A stretch of DNA of 64,000 bases, from NCBI RefSeq assembly GCF_000517065.1, contig NZ_KI912105.1, positions 2,552,820 through 2,616,819 of the forward strand. The letters run 5' to 3'. This document shows, piece by piece, positions 17,205 to 26,062 of the stretch. Under the pieces are notes generated by a model. The model had not been told where the DNA came from and did not search any database. It was given only the letters and a program-made list of their open reading frames with translations. This stretch comes from Alkaliflexus imshenetskii DSM 15055. Lineage in GTDB: Bacteria; Bacteroidota; Bacteroidia; Bacteroidales; Marinilabiliaceae. A program made the translations under genes and the position numbers. How positions within the stretch are numbered: position 1 is the stretch's first letter; each line of letters opens with the position of its first letter.

Positions 17205-18278
17205 ATGACCGGTTTCGCTACCTCTATTATAAGTTGGTACAATATAAATAAGCGTGATTTGCCATGGCGACAAAATGCCAGCCCCTATCATGTGTGGATA
17301 TCTGAAATAATACTACAACAGACCCAGGTTAAACAAGGATTGGATTATTACAATCGTTTTATCAGTTTGTTTCCGGATGTGGTTTCTCTTGCCAATGCTT
17401 CGCAACAGGATGTTTTACTCGCATGGCAGGGACTGGGGTACTATTCACGTGCCCGGAATTTGCATGCAGCGGCTCATCAAATTGTTGAGCGGTACAATGG
17501 TGTGATGCCCGATACCTATGCTGAGCTCATCAATCTGTCAGGAATTGGCCCTTACACTGCCGCTGCCATTGCTTCAATTGCTTTTGGTGAACCTCATGCC
17601 GTTGTGGATGGTAATGTTTTCCGACTTCTGGCGCGCTGTTTTTCTGTGGAGTTACCCATTGATACTGGCGAAGGAAAGCGTTTTTTTACAAATTTGGCTA
17701 ATGAATTGCTGGATAGCACAAACCCGGGAGACTTTAACCAGGCCATGATGGAACTGGGAGCTTTGGTATGTACACCGGCCAACCCTGATTGTGCCATCTG
17801 CCCGTTACGCACAATGTGTAATAGCTATCGGTTGGGAAATCCATTTAGTTTCCCTGTAAAATCCAGAAAGACAACTAAGAGAGATCGCTATTTCTACTAT
17901 TTTGTTCACGAAAGTGATAAACAGTTGGCTATTACCCGCCGCGAGAAAGGAGACATCTGGCAAGGGCTGTGGGAACTTTTGCTTATTGAGTCTGACAAGA
18001 GACTCTCAGAGAATCAAATCGTCAGGCAGCTTTCTGAATCTTTGAATATGGCGCCTTTAGCTGTGTCGCATGTTGTGGAGATGCGCCACTTGCTTACGCA
18101 TCAAAACATTTTTGCTTCGTTGCACAAGGTGAAAATGCCTGAGAAGTTTAACCTTGTCACATTTAAGGATAAAATAGTGGTTTATACTGGCAGAGAGAAC
18201 CTGACAGATTATCCACTGCCAAAACTAATAGAAAAGCTATTGGCGCAATATTTTGATTTGCCGCCGAAAGTTTTGTAA
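17205..18278 (+). CDS. mutY: A/G-specific adenine glycosylase MutY
   Basis: MutY removes adenine mispaired with 8-oxoguanine. The 357-residue product has the LPWR motif near the N-terminus, the helix-hairpin-helix with LSGIGPYTAAAIASIAF followed by the catalytic Asp in VVDGNVFR, and the [4Fe-4S] loop C-x6-C-x2-C-x5-C (CTPANPDCAICPLRTMC). The C-terminal NUDIX-like domain that recognises 8-oxoG is present. I chose ATG 17205 over TTG 17187 because the TTG overlaps the -7 box. The gene heads the mutY-ssb-gldE-gldD cluster conserved across Bacteroidota. Confidence 0.93.
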   Translation: MTGFATSIISWYNINKRDLPWRQNASPYHVWISEIILQQTQVKQGLDYYNRFISLFPDVVSLANASQQDVLLAWQGLGYYSRARNLHAAAHQIVERYNGVMPDTYAELINLSGIGPYTAAAIASIAFGEPHAVVDGNVFRLLARCFSVELPIDTGEGKRFFTNLANELLDSTNPGDFNQAMMELGALVCTPANPDCAICPLRTMCNSYRLGNPFSFPVKSRKTTKRDRYFYYFVHESDKQLAITRREKGDIWQGLWELLLIESDKRLSENQIVRQLSESLNMAPLAVSHVVEMRHLLTHQNIFASLHKVKMPEKFNLVTFKDKIVVYTGRENLTDYPLPKLIEKLLAQYFDLPPKVL

Positions 18279-18321
18279 TTTTAGCTCTCTTTTTATCTCT
18301 TAACCCTTAAATGTCAATATT

Positions 18322-18792
18322 ATGGTAAATAAAGTAATTCTTATTGGAAATGTAGGTAAAGACCCTGAGATACGCTATTTTGACAACGATCAGGCTGTGG
18401 CAAATTTCACGCTTGCTACCACCGAACGCGGATTTAAAACACGCGACGGGCAGGATGTGCCCGAAAGAACCGAATGGCACAACGTGGTTGCATGGCGCGG
18501 TCTTGCTAAAGTTGTAGAAAGCTATGTGAAAAAAGGTACCCAGCTATATGTGGAAGGTAAACTACGCACCCGTACATACGATGATACCAATGGTGTGAAA
18601 AGATATGTGACTGAAATTGTTGCCGACTCACTCAACCTGCTCGGACGACGCCCCCTGGGCGATGGCGAATCCGCACCCATGACTCAGGCCGCAGCAGCTC
18701 CAGTGCCACCAAAACAACCGGTGCAGAATAGCGGCAATGAATCTCCTTTTTTAAGTGGCGATAATGGTCCGGAGGACGATTTGCCATTTTAA
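18322..18792 (+). CDS. ssb: Single-stranded DNA-binding protein
   Basis: A 156-residue SSB. The OB fold covers about residues 1-110 (MVNKVILIGNVGKDPEIRY, then the conserved EWHNVVAW and YVEGKLRTR), followed by a flexible Pro/Gln/Ala-rich linker and the acidic tail DDLPF that recruits repair and replication partners. Complete and typical. It lies 43 bp after mutY and 27 bp before gldE, in the conserved gliding-gene cluster. Confidence 0.96.
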   Translation: MVNKVILIGNVGKDPEIRYFDNDQAVANFTLATTERGFKTRDGQDVPERTEWHNVVAWRGLAKVVESYVKKGTQLYVEGKLRTRTYDDTNGVKRYVTEIVADSLNLLGRRPLGDGESAPMTQAAAAPVPPKQPVQNSGNESPFLSGDNGPEDDLPF

Positions 18793-18819
18793 TGTAAACT
18801 AAAATCATCATCTACGAAC

Positions 18820-20139
18820 TTGGAAACAGATTCGGTTATTCAAATACTTATAGCAGCCCTACCGGTGGTTCAGTTTAATGCACTCACCACCGGTATGATT
18901 GCAGCCATTATTGCGATAGGGCTCTTGTTGGTGAGCTCAGCACTCATATCAGGTTCCGAAGTGGCCTACTTTTCACTTAAGCCTTCTGATATTTCAGATA
19001 TGAAGGAGAACAACTCCCGTTCATGTCGAATGGCACTCAGGCACCTTGCCAATCCCGAACTTTTACTTGCATCTATCTTAATCGCCAACAACTTTGTTAA
19101 TGTGGGCATTGTTATTCTCTCATCTTATGTGGCGGGAGAATTGATATTGTTTAGTCAGCCCGGGGTTCTGCAGTTTATTTTTGAGGTAATAATTATTACT
19201 TCCATGATTCTTTTCTTCGGGGAGATAATGCCAAAAGTATACGCAGGACAGGCATCGCGAAAGTTTTCTGCTTTCATGGCGTATCCACTACTGTTTATTA
19301 CCCGGTTTTTTTTACCGCTGAGCATGATAATGGTGAAATCTACCAATGTGGTGAACAGGCGTCTGGCCCGTAAAATGAAGGGGATATCACTTGACGACAT
19401 ATCCCATGCACTCGACCTTACTGACGATGAGCTTACCGAAGGAAAAGAGATACTGAAAGGCATTGTAACTTTTGGTAACATCAATGTGGAGAAAATAATG
19501 ACTGCCCGAGTGGATGTGGTGGATGTGGACATTAAAAGCGAGCTCTCAAAAGTAATTTCTGTTATTGTTGATTCAGGATACTCGCGAATGCCGGTGTATG
19601 AAGATGGACCCGACGATGTGAAGGGTATATTGTATGTGAAAGACTTACTTCCACATCTTGGTAAGGACAATACCTTTAAGTGGCAGGATTTGATTAGGCC
19701 GGCTTATTATGTGCCTGAAACAAAGCGTATAAATGATTTGCTCCAGGAGTTTAAAACCCATAAAATCCACATGGCTGTGGTGGTTGATGAATATGGAGGA
19801 ACCTCTGGTATTGTTACGCTTGAAGATATTCTGGAAGAGATAGTGGGTGATATCAGCGACGAACTGGATGAGGAGGAGGTGAATTTCTCCATATTGCCCG
19901 ATGGTGATTATCTTTTCGAAGGCAAAACACTACTCAAGGATTTCCTGAAAGTGACTCTGCTGCCAGAGGATACTTTTGATAAAATAAGCGGTGAAGCTGA
20001 AAGTCTGGCAGGGTTGCTTCTCGAACTAAAAGGAGAAATACCTGCCAAACATGAGTTAATAGAGTACGGAAGTTGCAGATTTACCATCGTGGCGGCCGAT
20101 AACAGGCGCATTAAAAAGGTTAAGTACACAAAATTATAA
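18820..20139 (+). CDS. gldE: Gliding motility-associated protein GldE (CNNM/CorC-like)
   Basis: A 439-residue inner-membrane protein. A DUF21/CNNM membrane domain (about 20-200, with GSEVAYFSL and FGEIMPKVYAG) is followed by two CBS domains and a CorC_HlyC domain near the C-terminus. The segment VVDEYGGTSGIVTLEDILEEIVGDI is diagnostic for this architecture. The start is TTG 18820; there is no better in-frame ATG before the first helix. Position between ssb and gldD identifies it as GldE, which in Flavobacterium partly supports GldD function. Transport role is not established. Confidence 0.92.
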   Translation: METDSVIQILIAALPVVQFNALTTGMIAAIIAIGLLLVSSALISGSEVAYFSLKPSDISDMKENNSRSCRMALRHLANPELLLASILIANNFVNVGIVILSSYVAGELILFSQPGVLQFIFEVIIITSMILFFGEIMPKVYAGQASRKFSAFMAYPLLFITRFFLPLSMIMVKSTNVVNRRLARKMKGISLDDISHALDLTDDELTEGKEILKGIVTFGNINVEKIMTARVDVVDVDIKSELSKVISVIVDSGYSRMPVYEDGPDDVKGILYVKDLLPHLGKDNTFKWQDLIRPAYYVPETKRINDLLQEFKTHKIHMAVVVDEYGGTSGIVTLEDILEEIVGDISDELDEEEVNFSILPDGDYLFEGKTLLKDFLKVTLLPEDTFDKISGEAESLAGLLLELKGEIPAKHELIEYGSCRFTIVAADNRRIKKVKYTKL

Positions 20140-20148
20140 TCATCAGAA

Positions 20149-20733
20149 ATGGTTAATTTGATAAAGAAAGGCATACTCCTGATGGCCGGAGTTGTGGTGT
20201 TTGCATCCTCTTGCCGCGACATAGGCACGCCAAAGCCCAGAGGCTTTTTTCGAATTGATTTGCCCGAGAAGGCTTATAAGCTTACAGAAGTAGAGATGCC
20301 CTATCGTTTTGAATATCCTGTTTATGGACGAATTGAAACCGATGTTTCACCAACTGCTGAGCCATACTGGATAAATCTGTTTTTTCCCGAATTCAAAGCG
20401 CGCGTGCACATCAGTTATAAAGAGGTAGAGGATAACCTCTATTTTCTGCTGGAAGACAACATCCGGTTTGCATACAACCATGTGGTTAAGGCTGAAGCCA
20501 TCGATGAACATATCTTTTTTGATGAGGAGAATGATGTGTATGGGATGTTATTTGAAATCAGGGGTGATGCGGCTTCGCCCGTACAGTTTTTTGCCACCGA
20601 CAGCGTGCGGCATTTCCTGCGTGGATCCTTATATTTTCAAACCAAACCCAATAAAGATTCTCTGGCGCCTGTGGTGAGTTTTTTAACCGAGGATTTGGTG
20701 CATATGATTGAAACTTTGCGTTGGAACGATTAA
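20149..20733 (+). CDS. gldD: Gliding motility lipoprotein GldD
   Basis: A 194-residue lipoprotein. The signal peptide ends at a lipobox-like FASSC (Cys22), and the mature part starts RDIGTPKPRGFFRIDLP, the conserved beginning of GldD. GldD is needed for gliding and for T9SS function in Flavobacterium johnsoniae; its exact role is unknown. It starts 9 bp after gldE and so is part of the same transcript. Presence of GldD does not prove that this organism glides, since non-gliding Bacteroidota with T9SS also keep gld homologues. Confidence 0.93.
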   Translation: MVNLIKKGILLMAGVVVFASSCRDIGTPKPRGFFRIDLPEKAYKLTEVEMPYRFEYPVYGRIETDVSPTAEPYWINLFFPEFKARVHISYKEVEDNLYFLLEDNIRFAYNHVVKAEAIDEHIFFDEENDVYGMLFEIRGDAASPVQFFATDSVRHFLRGSLYFQTKPNKDSLAPVVSFLTEDLVHMIETLRWND

Positions 20734-20864
20734 CAAAGCACTAGAGTTCTTAATATCAAAGGGAAATTGAGTGAATAGCCTTTTTATGCACCCATAATGA
20801 TTCTTTTTTGCGATGTTGAGGTTTTTGTATTTATGCGTTAAGCATCAAATTTTTATGTAGTTGT

Positions 20865-21491
20865 ATGCCATTAATAGTAGATGTTGCCAACAGTAATGGC
20901 GGACGACTCGCGGTCTGGCAAATAAATGAGACTGAACAGTATCTTTTGGATGCCTTGTCTCCCACGGATGAGATGGTGCTTCAACTCAAGCGTATAACGT
21001 GTGAAGAAAAGCGCCTTGAATGGTTGGCATCAAGGGTTTTGTTGCATAAACTTACCGATGGCTGTGCAGATGTATACTACAATCCCAACGGAAAGCCTTT
21101 TATTCCTGATTATTGCGGCACAATAAGTATTTCACACACCCGCGGGTTTGCTGCCGTGGTGCTGTCGCCAGATTTGGCAGGTGTCGATATGGAGTATCCA
21201 TCGCCCCGCATCTCCAGAATTGCTTCAAGGTTTATTCATCCATCGCACGAAAACTTTTTTACTACGCACGAGGCTGATTTGTATCATGCGCTTATCTGGT
21301 GTGCAAAAGAGACTCTATATAAGATGGCCGATTGTCCAGGTCTTATCTTTAAAGATGATATGATTGTTCTGCCTTTTGTTGCAGAAACGAATGGCGTTTT
21401 TAGTTGTAGACTGAGAAAAGCAGATGTGTGGCACGAGTATAAACTTAATTATTGTATTACGCCATTGTACTTCATTGCTTGGCATTGGTAA
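20865..21491 (+). CDS. 4'-phosphopantetheinyl transferase (Sfp superfamily)
   Basis: A 208-residue enzyme that moves the phosphopantetheine arm of CoA to acyl-carrier-type proteins. The Mg-binding motif GVDMEYP and the second motif WCAKETLYKM are both present, and ISISHTRGF matches the conserved SHS/T region. The length suits a single-domain-pair Sfp type. This gene follows gldE-gldD in many Bacteroidota, though here 131 bp separate it from gldD. It may activate fatty acid synthase or a flexirubin-type/PKS carrier protein; no such genes are in the window. Confidence 0.9.
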   Translation: MPLIVDVANSNGGRLAVWQINETEQYLLDALSPTDEMVLQLKRITCEEKRLEWLASRVLLHKLTDGCADVYYNPNGKPFIPDYCGTISISHTRGFAAVVLSPDLAGVDMEYPSPRISRIASRFIHPSHENFFTTHEADLYHALIWCAKETLYKMADCPGLIFKDDMIVLPFVAETNGVFSCRLRKADVWHEYKLNYCITPLYFIAWHW

Positions 21492-21505
21492 CAATCTTAT
21501 TTTTG
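21474..21505 (+). promoter_or_regulatory. Promoter of the GGGP synthase gene
   Basis: -33 ATTG at 21474-21477, a 20-bp spacer, and -7 TATTTTTG at 21498-21505. The -33 box lies inside the last codons of the PPTase gene. Predicted transcript start is near 21511, some 44 bases before the ATG. Confidence 0.65.
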
Positions 21506-21554
21506 CATTACTTTGTATAGTAAGCATTCCCCGCTTTTTTGAGAATATTTTGGC

Positions 21555-22286
21555 ATGATTTACGATTTCATTACAGATAAAATACGCCGCAAGGAGAAAA
21601 TCCTCGCCTTGTTAATCGACCCTGACAAATGCAGTGGCGAGAAACTCGATGGCTTTATTGCTCAGGTGCGACGCAATCCGCCACAACTTATCCTGGTGGG
21701 TGGCAGCCTTATCAGCAATCCGGTTGAGCCGGTTGTTGCTGCTCTTAAGGATGGATTGAACATGCCGGTTGTTCTTTACCCCGGCAACCCCAATCACTTG
21801 ACCCCAAATGTAGATGCTGTCTTATTTTTGTCGATGATTTCCGGCCGTAATCCGGACCTCTTAATTGGCAGTCATATAATTGCTGCGCCATATATCCGAA
21901 AGCATGGCATAGAGCCTATCCCAACCGGATATATGCTTATAGATGGAGGATGTCCCACTTCGGTTGAGTATATCAGTCAAACGCGCCCGATTCCTGCCAA
22001 CAAAACGGATATTGCTGCTGCAACCGCAATGGCTGGTGAAATGCTTGGGCTGAAAATGATTTATATGGATGCCGGCAGTGGAGCGGTTAACCCTGTTTCG
22101 CCAGCGATGCTAAAGGCGGTGCGTGCCTCAGTCGCGATTCCTCTGATGGCCGGTGGTGGAATAACATCGGCTGAAAAACTGAAACTTGCCTTTACTAACG
22201 GTGCGGATTTGGTGGTAGTTGGAAACGTTCTGGAAAAATCACCTGAGTTACTCAATAGTTTTCTGAATATTACGGCATCTGTGTAA
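21555..22286 (+). CDS. Geranylgeranylglyceryl phosphate synthase (GGGPS/PcrB family, group II-like)
   Basis: A 243-residue TIM-barrel prenyltransferase. The N-terminal LALLIDPDK, the central GRNPDLLIG, the glycerol-1-phosphate site YMDAGSGA, and the phosphate-binding AGGGI and VVVGNVLE segments match the GGGPS family. These enzymes join a polyprenyl diphosphate to sn-glycerol-1-phosphate, the first step of archaeal ether lipids. Group II forms occur in many Bacteroidota, where the final product is not well known. It has its own promoter at 21474-21505. No later ether-lipid gene is adjacent. Confidence 0.92.
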   Translation: MIYDFITDKIRRKEKILALLIDPDKCSGEKLDGFIAQVRRNPPQLILVGGSLISNPVEPVVAALKDGLNMPVVLYPGNPNHLTPNVDAVLFLSMISGRNPDLLIGSHIIAAPYIRKHGIEPIPTGYMLIDGGCPTSVEYISQTRPIPANKTDIAAATAMAGEMLGLKMIYMDAGSGAVNPVSPAMLKAVRASVAIPLMAGGGITSAEKLKLAFTNGADLVVVGNVLEKSPELLNSFLNITASV

Positions 22287-22304
22287 ATCACAAACCGTTA
22301 TCGT

Positions 22305-22850
22305 TTAGTGTATTTCACTGTGTTTAATGATGATTTTCGTGTCATCGTTCTGAATCCATAAACCATTGTAAAGTTTGCCGGCAGGTGCGTTTTTTGAGTT
22401 GGTATATCCCCCGCTGTGTTCAATGGTCGTCCATTTAAGGGTCACTTTTTGGGCTTTTTCTGAGCATTGAATGCCTCCCCAAAGTTGAGCGGATTGATTT
22501 CTGTTATCTTGAAGATTTTCGGCAACAGTGATAAGATTGGGATTGGCTGCTGTTCCCAGGCTGGTGAAGGTTCCGTGGTTGATTATCCTAATTGGAGGCG
22601 CCAGTTGCGGCACTTCTATAAGCAATGTTACCCCTTCCTCCATAACAATCTCACCATTGAATGGTATAATTAAATCTGCAGTAACCCGATATGTGCCACC
22701 TCCTCGCAGGATGCCGGTCATTGGCCCTGTAAGTTCAGTTGTACGTGAAGAAATTTGTGTGATGTGAACCGGTGATTCATCAACTTGGGTGCAGCTCTGA
22801 ATCAGTATCGAAATGGTGAGTAGAATCTGAATTATATTGTATTTGCTCAT
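22305..22850 (-). CDS. Short lipoprotein resembling the N-terminus of beta-helix surface proteins
   Basis: A 181-residue predicted lipoprotein (lipobox ILIQSC at about 16-21). The mature part has the run seen at the start of longer Bacteroidota beta-helix proteins: a Y-x-V-T-A-D-L-I-I-P segment, EEGVTLLIE, then WGGIQCS and an EHSGG turn. Those proteins usually continue for several hundred residues with further turns. Here the frame stops after IIIKHSEIH, 18 bp from the GGGPS stop. It is therefore either a natural short form or a truncated copy. No continuation in another frame is possible because GGGPS follows immediately. Confidence 0.65.
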   Translation of the reverse strand: MSKYNIIQILLTISILIQSCTQVDESPVHITQISSRTTELTGPMTGILRGGGTYRVTADLIIPFNGEIVMEEGVTLLIEVPQLAPPIRIINHGTFTSLGTAANPNLITVAENLQDNRNQSAQLWGGIQCSEKAQKVTLKWTTIEHSGGYTNSKNAPAGKLYNGLWIQNDDTKIIIKHSEIH

Positions 22851-22964
22851 AGTGTCTGATTATTGTTGTCAGACACAAATGTTGCATTTTCACATTCAAA
22901 AGAGGTTACATAAGTGTTATAGTTGCTTTAAAAATGTGTTAACGATACTATACTTCTGTTGTTT

Positions 22965-24560
22965 TTAATGGGCTTTCTTGAAAATGGGGACATCGGGTGT
23001 ATTGACATCAGATGGATGACTTATGCCAAGTTGTTTGAGAATGATTGGTGTTACCATGTAATGAGGGAGATTGTTGAGCCATGCTCCTTCTGAAACGTTC
23101 CAACCCCGAATAATAAACGGGAGGGTTGTTTTGCCACTACGTCCACTTTGTCTGGTACCTGCTTCGGTGGCAGGTGTTTGCCAGCCGGGCGAAAGTGTGA
23201 TGATAATATCGCCGGTGCGCATTGGAAACAGATTTGAGGCGTATAGGGTTTCTGCATGGTTGTTGAACAGCAAATCGTATGTTGGCATGGTGCGTTCAAT
23301 GCCTGAAACCTGCAATAGAAATCTTGCGGAAATCTCTTGTATCTCTTTTAGTGAAAGACCTTTCTCGTCTATTAGCTTGTGGTTCAGATATACGTTGTTG
23401 TCGTGAATGTCGAGAACCCAACGTCCCTGTCCGTGAATGGCCATCAGATAAAGGTTTAGCAAAGCTGCTGTTTTCGGAAATTCAACCACGCCACTGTTCA
23501 GCCCTTGACGGCCTGAGGTGGATTGGTCATGGGCACTGCTTGCTCCCGCTGTAAGTATCAACAGATAGTTGTTTCTGCCAAATTCTACATCCATAAACTC
23601 AATTAACGATGCGATGTCGCCATCGAGACGAATCAGCATGTCTTCTTTCTCGGCCGGAAGCAGCACACCGTTGGTTTTAACAAACGGACGGGCTGTAAAT
23701 CCAATTGTCAGCAAGTCTGGCGTATTGTCCTTCCCAAAATCTGAATTGGAAAGAAATGCCACAGTAAAATCTCTGAGTAACGTATTGGCGTAAGGTGAAC
23801 CTGCAAACTGCCTGAAACGACCGTTGTTGCTTCCATTTCCATTTAAGCCATAGTAAAAGCTTCTGAAATTCTGCTTGTGTTTATCGTCCAGAAACCGATA
23901 TTCGGTGTAGGAGGTGATGTCGTTGCGTGGGCCCCAATAGCGTTGGAGGTAATTCGTCTTACGTATTTGGTTGTTGAAGTCGGCAAACCATCTTTGCTCT
24001 ACATAACCTGATGAACAGGCATCTTTAAAGGTTCCGTTATCCAAATCGAGAGAGAAGAAGGCATCCGGTGAATAACCCAGCGCGTGGACCATCCATGGCG
24101 TGTTTAGGGTGATGGCCGCCGCCCGCGATGTGGGGCCGAATACTGATTTTAGATAATCGGCCATGGAAGGCGACTGGCTTAAGCTGGAGCCAATTTTAAT
24201 TTGCGCGGCATCATTTGTAACCGGTTCAACATATCTGTTTGTGCGCTGGTCGAACCATCTTTCGCCAATTACGCCGTGTACCGATGGTGTGGTTCCTGAG
24301 AACAGCGAGGTGATGCGGGTGCCCGGATAGCCAGAAATATCCGAAGAGGTAACCGACATCAACCTGAAGCCCTGACGCGAAATGCGGTTTATTCCATTTT
24401 GAGAAAGTGATGGCTGTAGCATAAGCAGTTGCTCATTGTCCAGCTCATCAATAACCAAAACAACAATTAGTTTCGGATGTTTTGGACTGTTAGGCAACAC
24501 CGGGCCTGTAACTAAGAATAAAAGAAGAAATAACCCCAACTGCCGCAAATTCAACTTCAT
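22965..24560 (-). CDS. PafA-like alkaline phosphatase family protein, probably inactive
   Basis: A 531-residue secreted protein (signal peptide about 1-23) with the overall pattern of Bacteroidota PafA/NPP-type phosphatases: LIVVLVIDEL, FSGTTPSVHGV, SPYANTLLRDF, and LIRLDGDIA. However, residues that normally form the two-metal centre look replaced: around 76-82 the Thr-x-Pro-x-His nucleophile region reads SGYPGTR, around 287-297 the usual D-x-x-x-H reads TARPFVKTN, and around 334-345 the usual TADHG reads TAGAS. Only the first metal-binding Asp (D38) is clearly kept. It is probably a pseudoenzyme, perhaps a binding or periplasmic partner protein. The gene lies 22 bp after an aminotransferase gene. 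Confidence 0.8.
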   Translation of the reverse strand: MKLNLRQLGLFLLLFLVTGPVLPNSPKHPKLIVVLVIDELDNEQLLMLQPSLSQNGINRISRQGFRLMSVTSSDISGYPGTRITSLFSGTTPSVHGVIGERWFDQRTNRYVEPVTNDAAQIKIGSSLSQSPSMADYLKSVFGPTSRAAAITLNTPWMVHALGYSPDAFFSLDLDNGTFKDACSSGYVEQRWFADFNNQIRKTNYLQRYWGPRNDITSYTEYRFLDDKHKQNFRSFYYGLNGNGSNNGRFRQFAGSPYANTLLRDFTVAFLSNSDFGKDNTPDLLTIGFTARPFVKTNGVLLPAEKEDMLIRLDGDIASLIEFMDVEFGRNNYLLILTAGASSAHDQSTSGRQGLNSGVVEFPKTAALLNLYLMAIHGQGRWVLDIHDNNVYLNHKLIDEKGLSLKEIQEISARFLLQVSGIERTMPTYDLLFNNHAETLYASNLFPMRTGDIIITLSPGWQTPATEAGTRQSGRSGKTTLPFIIRGWNVSEGAWLNNLPHYMVTPIILKQLGISHPSDVNTPDVPIFKKAH

Positions 24561-24582
24561 ACTTCTTTTTTGAAAAAATAAA

Positions 24583-25785
24583 TCATCTGTTTGTTCGACC
24601 GGGGTATACGGATAATGCCTCCCTTAGGGTTTCAATGGCGTTGCGCAAGTCATCGATATTTAATACGTATGCGATGCGCACTTCATCAATTCCTTTTCCG
24701 GGTGTGATGTAGAATCCGCTCGCGGGAGCCATCATCACCGTCTGGTTTTTATAACTGAAGTCGCTCAGTATCCATTGGCAGAATTTGTCTGCATCATCTA
24801 CTGGTAACTTGGCCACAGTATAAAAAGCGCCTTTTGGCATTGGCGTGTAAACCCCTGGTATCTTATTTAGTTCTTCAACGAGAAAATTACGACGTTTATT
24901 GTACTCGGTGTTTACTTCTACAAAATAATCATTGGGCGTATTTAATGATGCTTCCCCGGCAATCTGACCCAGCGATGGCGGGCTTAAACGGGCCTGGGCA
25001 AATTTTAACGCAGTTTCCAGAATGGCTTGATTTCTGGTCACGAGCATACCTATCCGCAATCCGCACTCACTAAAACGTTTGGAAACAGAGTCTATCATTA
25101 CCGCGTGTTCATCGAGTCCTTCAAGCTCCATTACCGAGGTGTGTGTGGCACCGTCGTAACAGAACTCACGGTACACCTCGTCAGAGAAAAGGTAGATGTT
25201 GTGCTTAATGACAATTTCTTTGAGCTGTTCCAGTTCTTCTCTGGTGTATAGATATCCGGTAGGATTGTTTGGGTTGCAGATGAATATGGCTTTGGTACGT
25301 GGGGTAATGAGCTTTTCTATCTCAGTGAACGACGGTAACGCAAAGCCGCTGTCAATATCTGATGTTAATGGAACTACCTTTACACTTGTGGATGAGGCAA
25401 ATCCATAATAGTTGGCATAAAATGGCTCAGGTACAATAACTTCATCACCGGGATCGAGGCAGCTAAGGAATGTCAGTGAGATGGCTTCTGAACCACCCGT
25501 TGTCACCATTAATTGGTTGCTGTTGATTTGGATGCCGATGGTTTGATAGTATTCGGCCAGTTTTTTACGATAAGACTCATTGCCGGCTGAGTGACTGTAC
25601 TCAATCACTTTAAGATCCAGATTGTGCATGGATTCAATGGCTACTTCCGGTGTCTTTATGTCGGGCTGGCCTATATTGAGGTGATATACCCGAGTGCCTT
25701 TTCGTTTGGCAGCCTCTGCGTATGGAACCAGTCTCCTGATGGGAGAAGCTGGCATGATTGTTCCTCTTTTTGAGATGGTTAGCAT
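24583..25785 (-). CDS. PLP-dependent aminotransferase, class I (AspC-like)
   Basis: A 400-residue fold-type I aminotransferase. Recognisable features are LNIGQPD near the N-terminus, the cofactor-anchoring TGGSEA, CNPNNPTGYLY with the conserved Asn, the Asp/Tyr pair in SDEVYREF, the PLP lysine in SVSKRFS, and the C-terminal substrate Arg region (EVRIAYVLN). Aspartate or broad-specificity aminotransferase is likely; exact substrates cannot be told. The gene precedes the PafA-like gene with 22 bp between, so they probably share a transcript. No convincing promoter boxes were seen upstream. Confidence 0.9.
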   Translation of the reverse strand: MLTISKRGTIMPASPIRRLVPYAEAAKRKGTRVYHLNIGQPDIKTPEVAIESMHNLDLKVIEYSHSAGNESYRKKLAEYYQTIGIQINSNQLMVTTGGSEAISLTFLSCLDPGDEVIVPEPFYANYYGFASSTSVKVVPLTSDIDSGFALPSFTEIEKLITPRTKAIFICNPNNPTGYLYTREELEQLKEIVIKHNIYLFSDEVYREFCYDGATHTSVMELEGLDEHAVMIDSVSKRFSECGLRIGMLVTRNQAILETALKFAQARLSPPSLGQIAGEASLNTPNDYFVEVNTEYNKRRNFLVEELNKIPGVYTPMPKGAFYTVAKLPVDDADKFCQWILSDFSYKNQTVMMAPASGFYITPGKGIDEVRIAYVLNIDDLRNAIETLREALSVYPGRTNR

Positions 25786-26062
25786 AGGGGGTGTTGTTTG
25801 TTCAGTTGAGGCAGCTATATGGTTCTGCTTCGTAATTCTGTAATTGTTATATAATTTTATAATAGTTACACTACAAAAATTATGATTTATGACAGGTTTT
25901 CGAAATGCGAAAGTAAAAAAAACATTACTCCTTAACTACTAAGATAAGAATTTAATTTTTGCCCGACAGCTTAACTGGTATTGATGTTATGGCATGATGG
26001 CACTAATGTGTATGGTTTGATTTTTGATGATAGTTGTAAACCAATTACCTATCAATATTTTT

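Noticed and set aside
22305-22850. Frameshifted continuation of the short beta-helix-like lipoprotein
   Set aside because: GGGP synthase ends 18 bp away, leaving no room for a continuation in any frame. It can be a truncation but not a frameshift.
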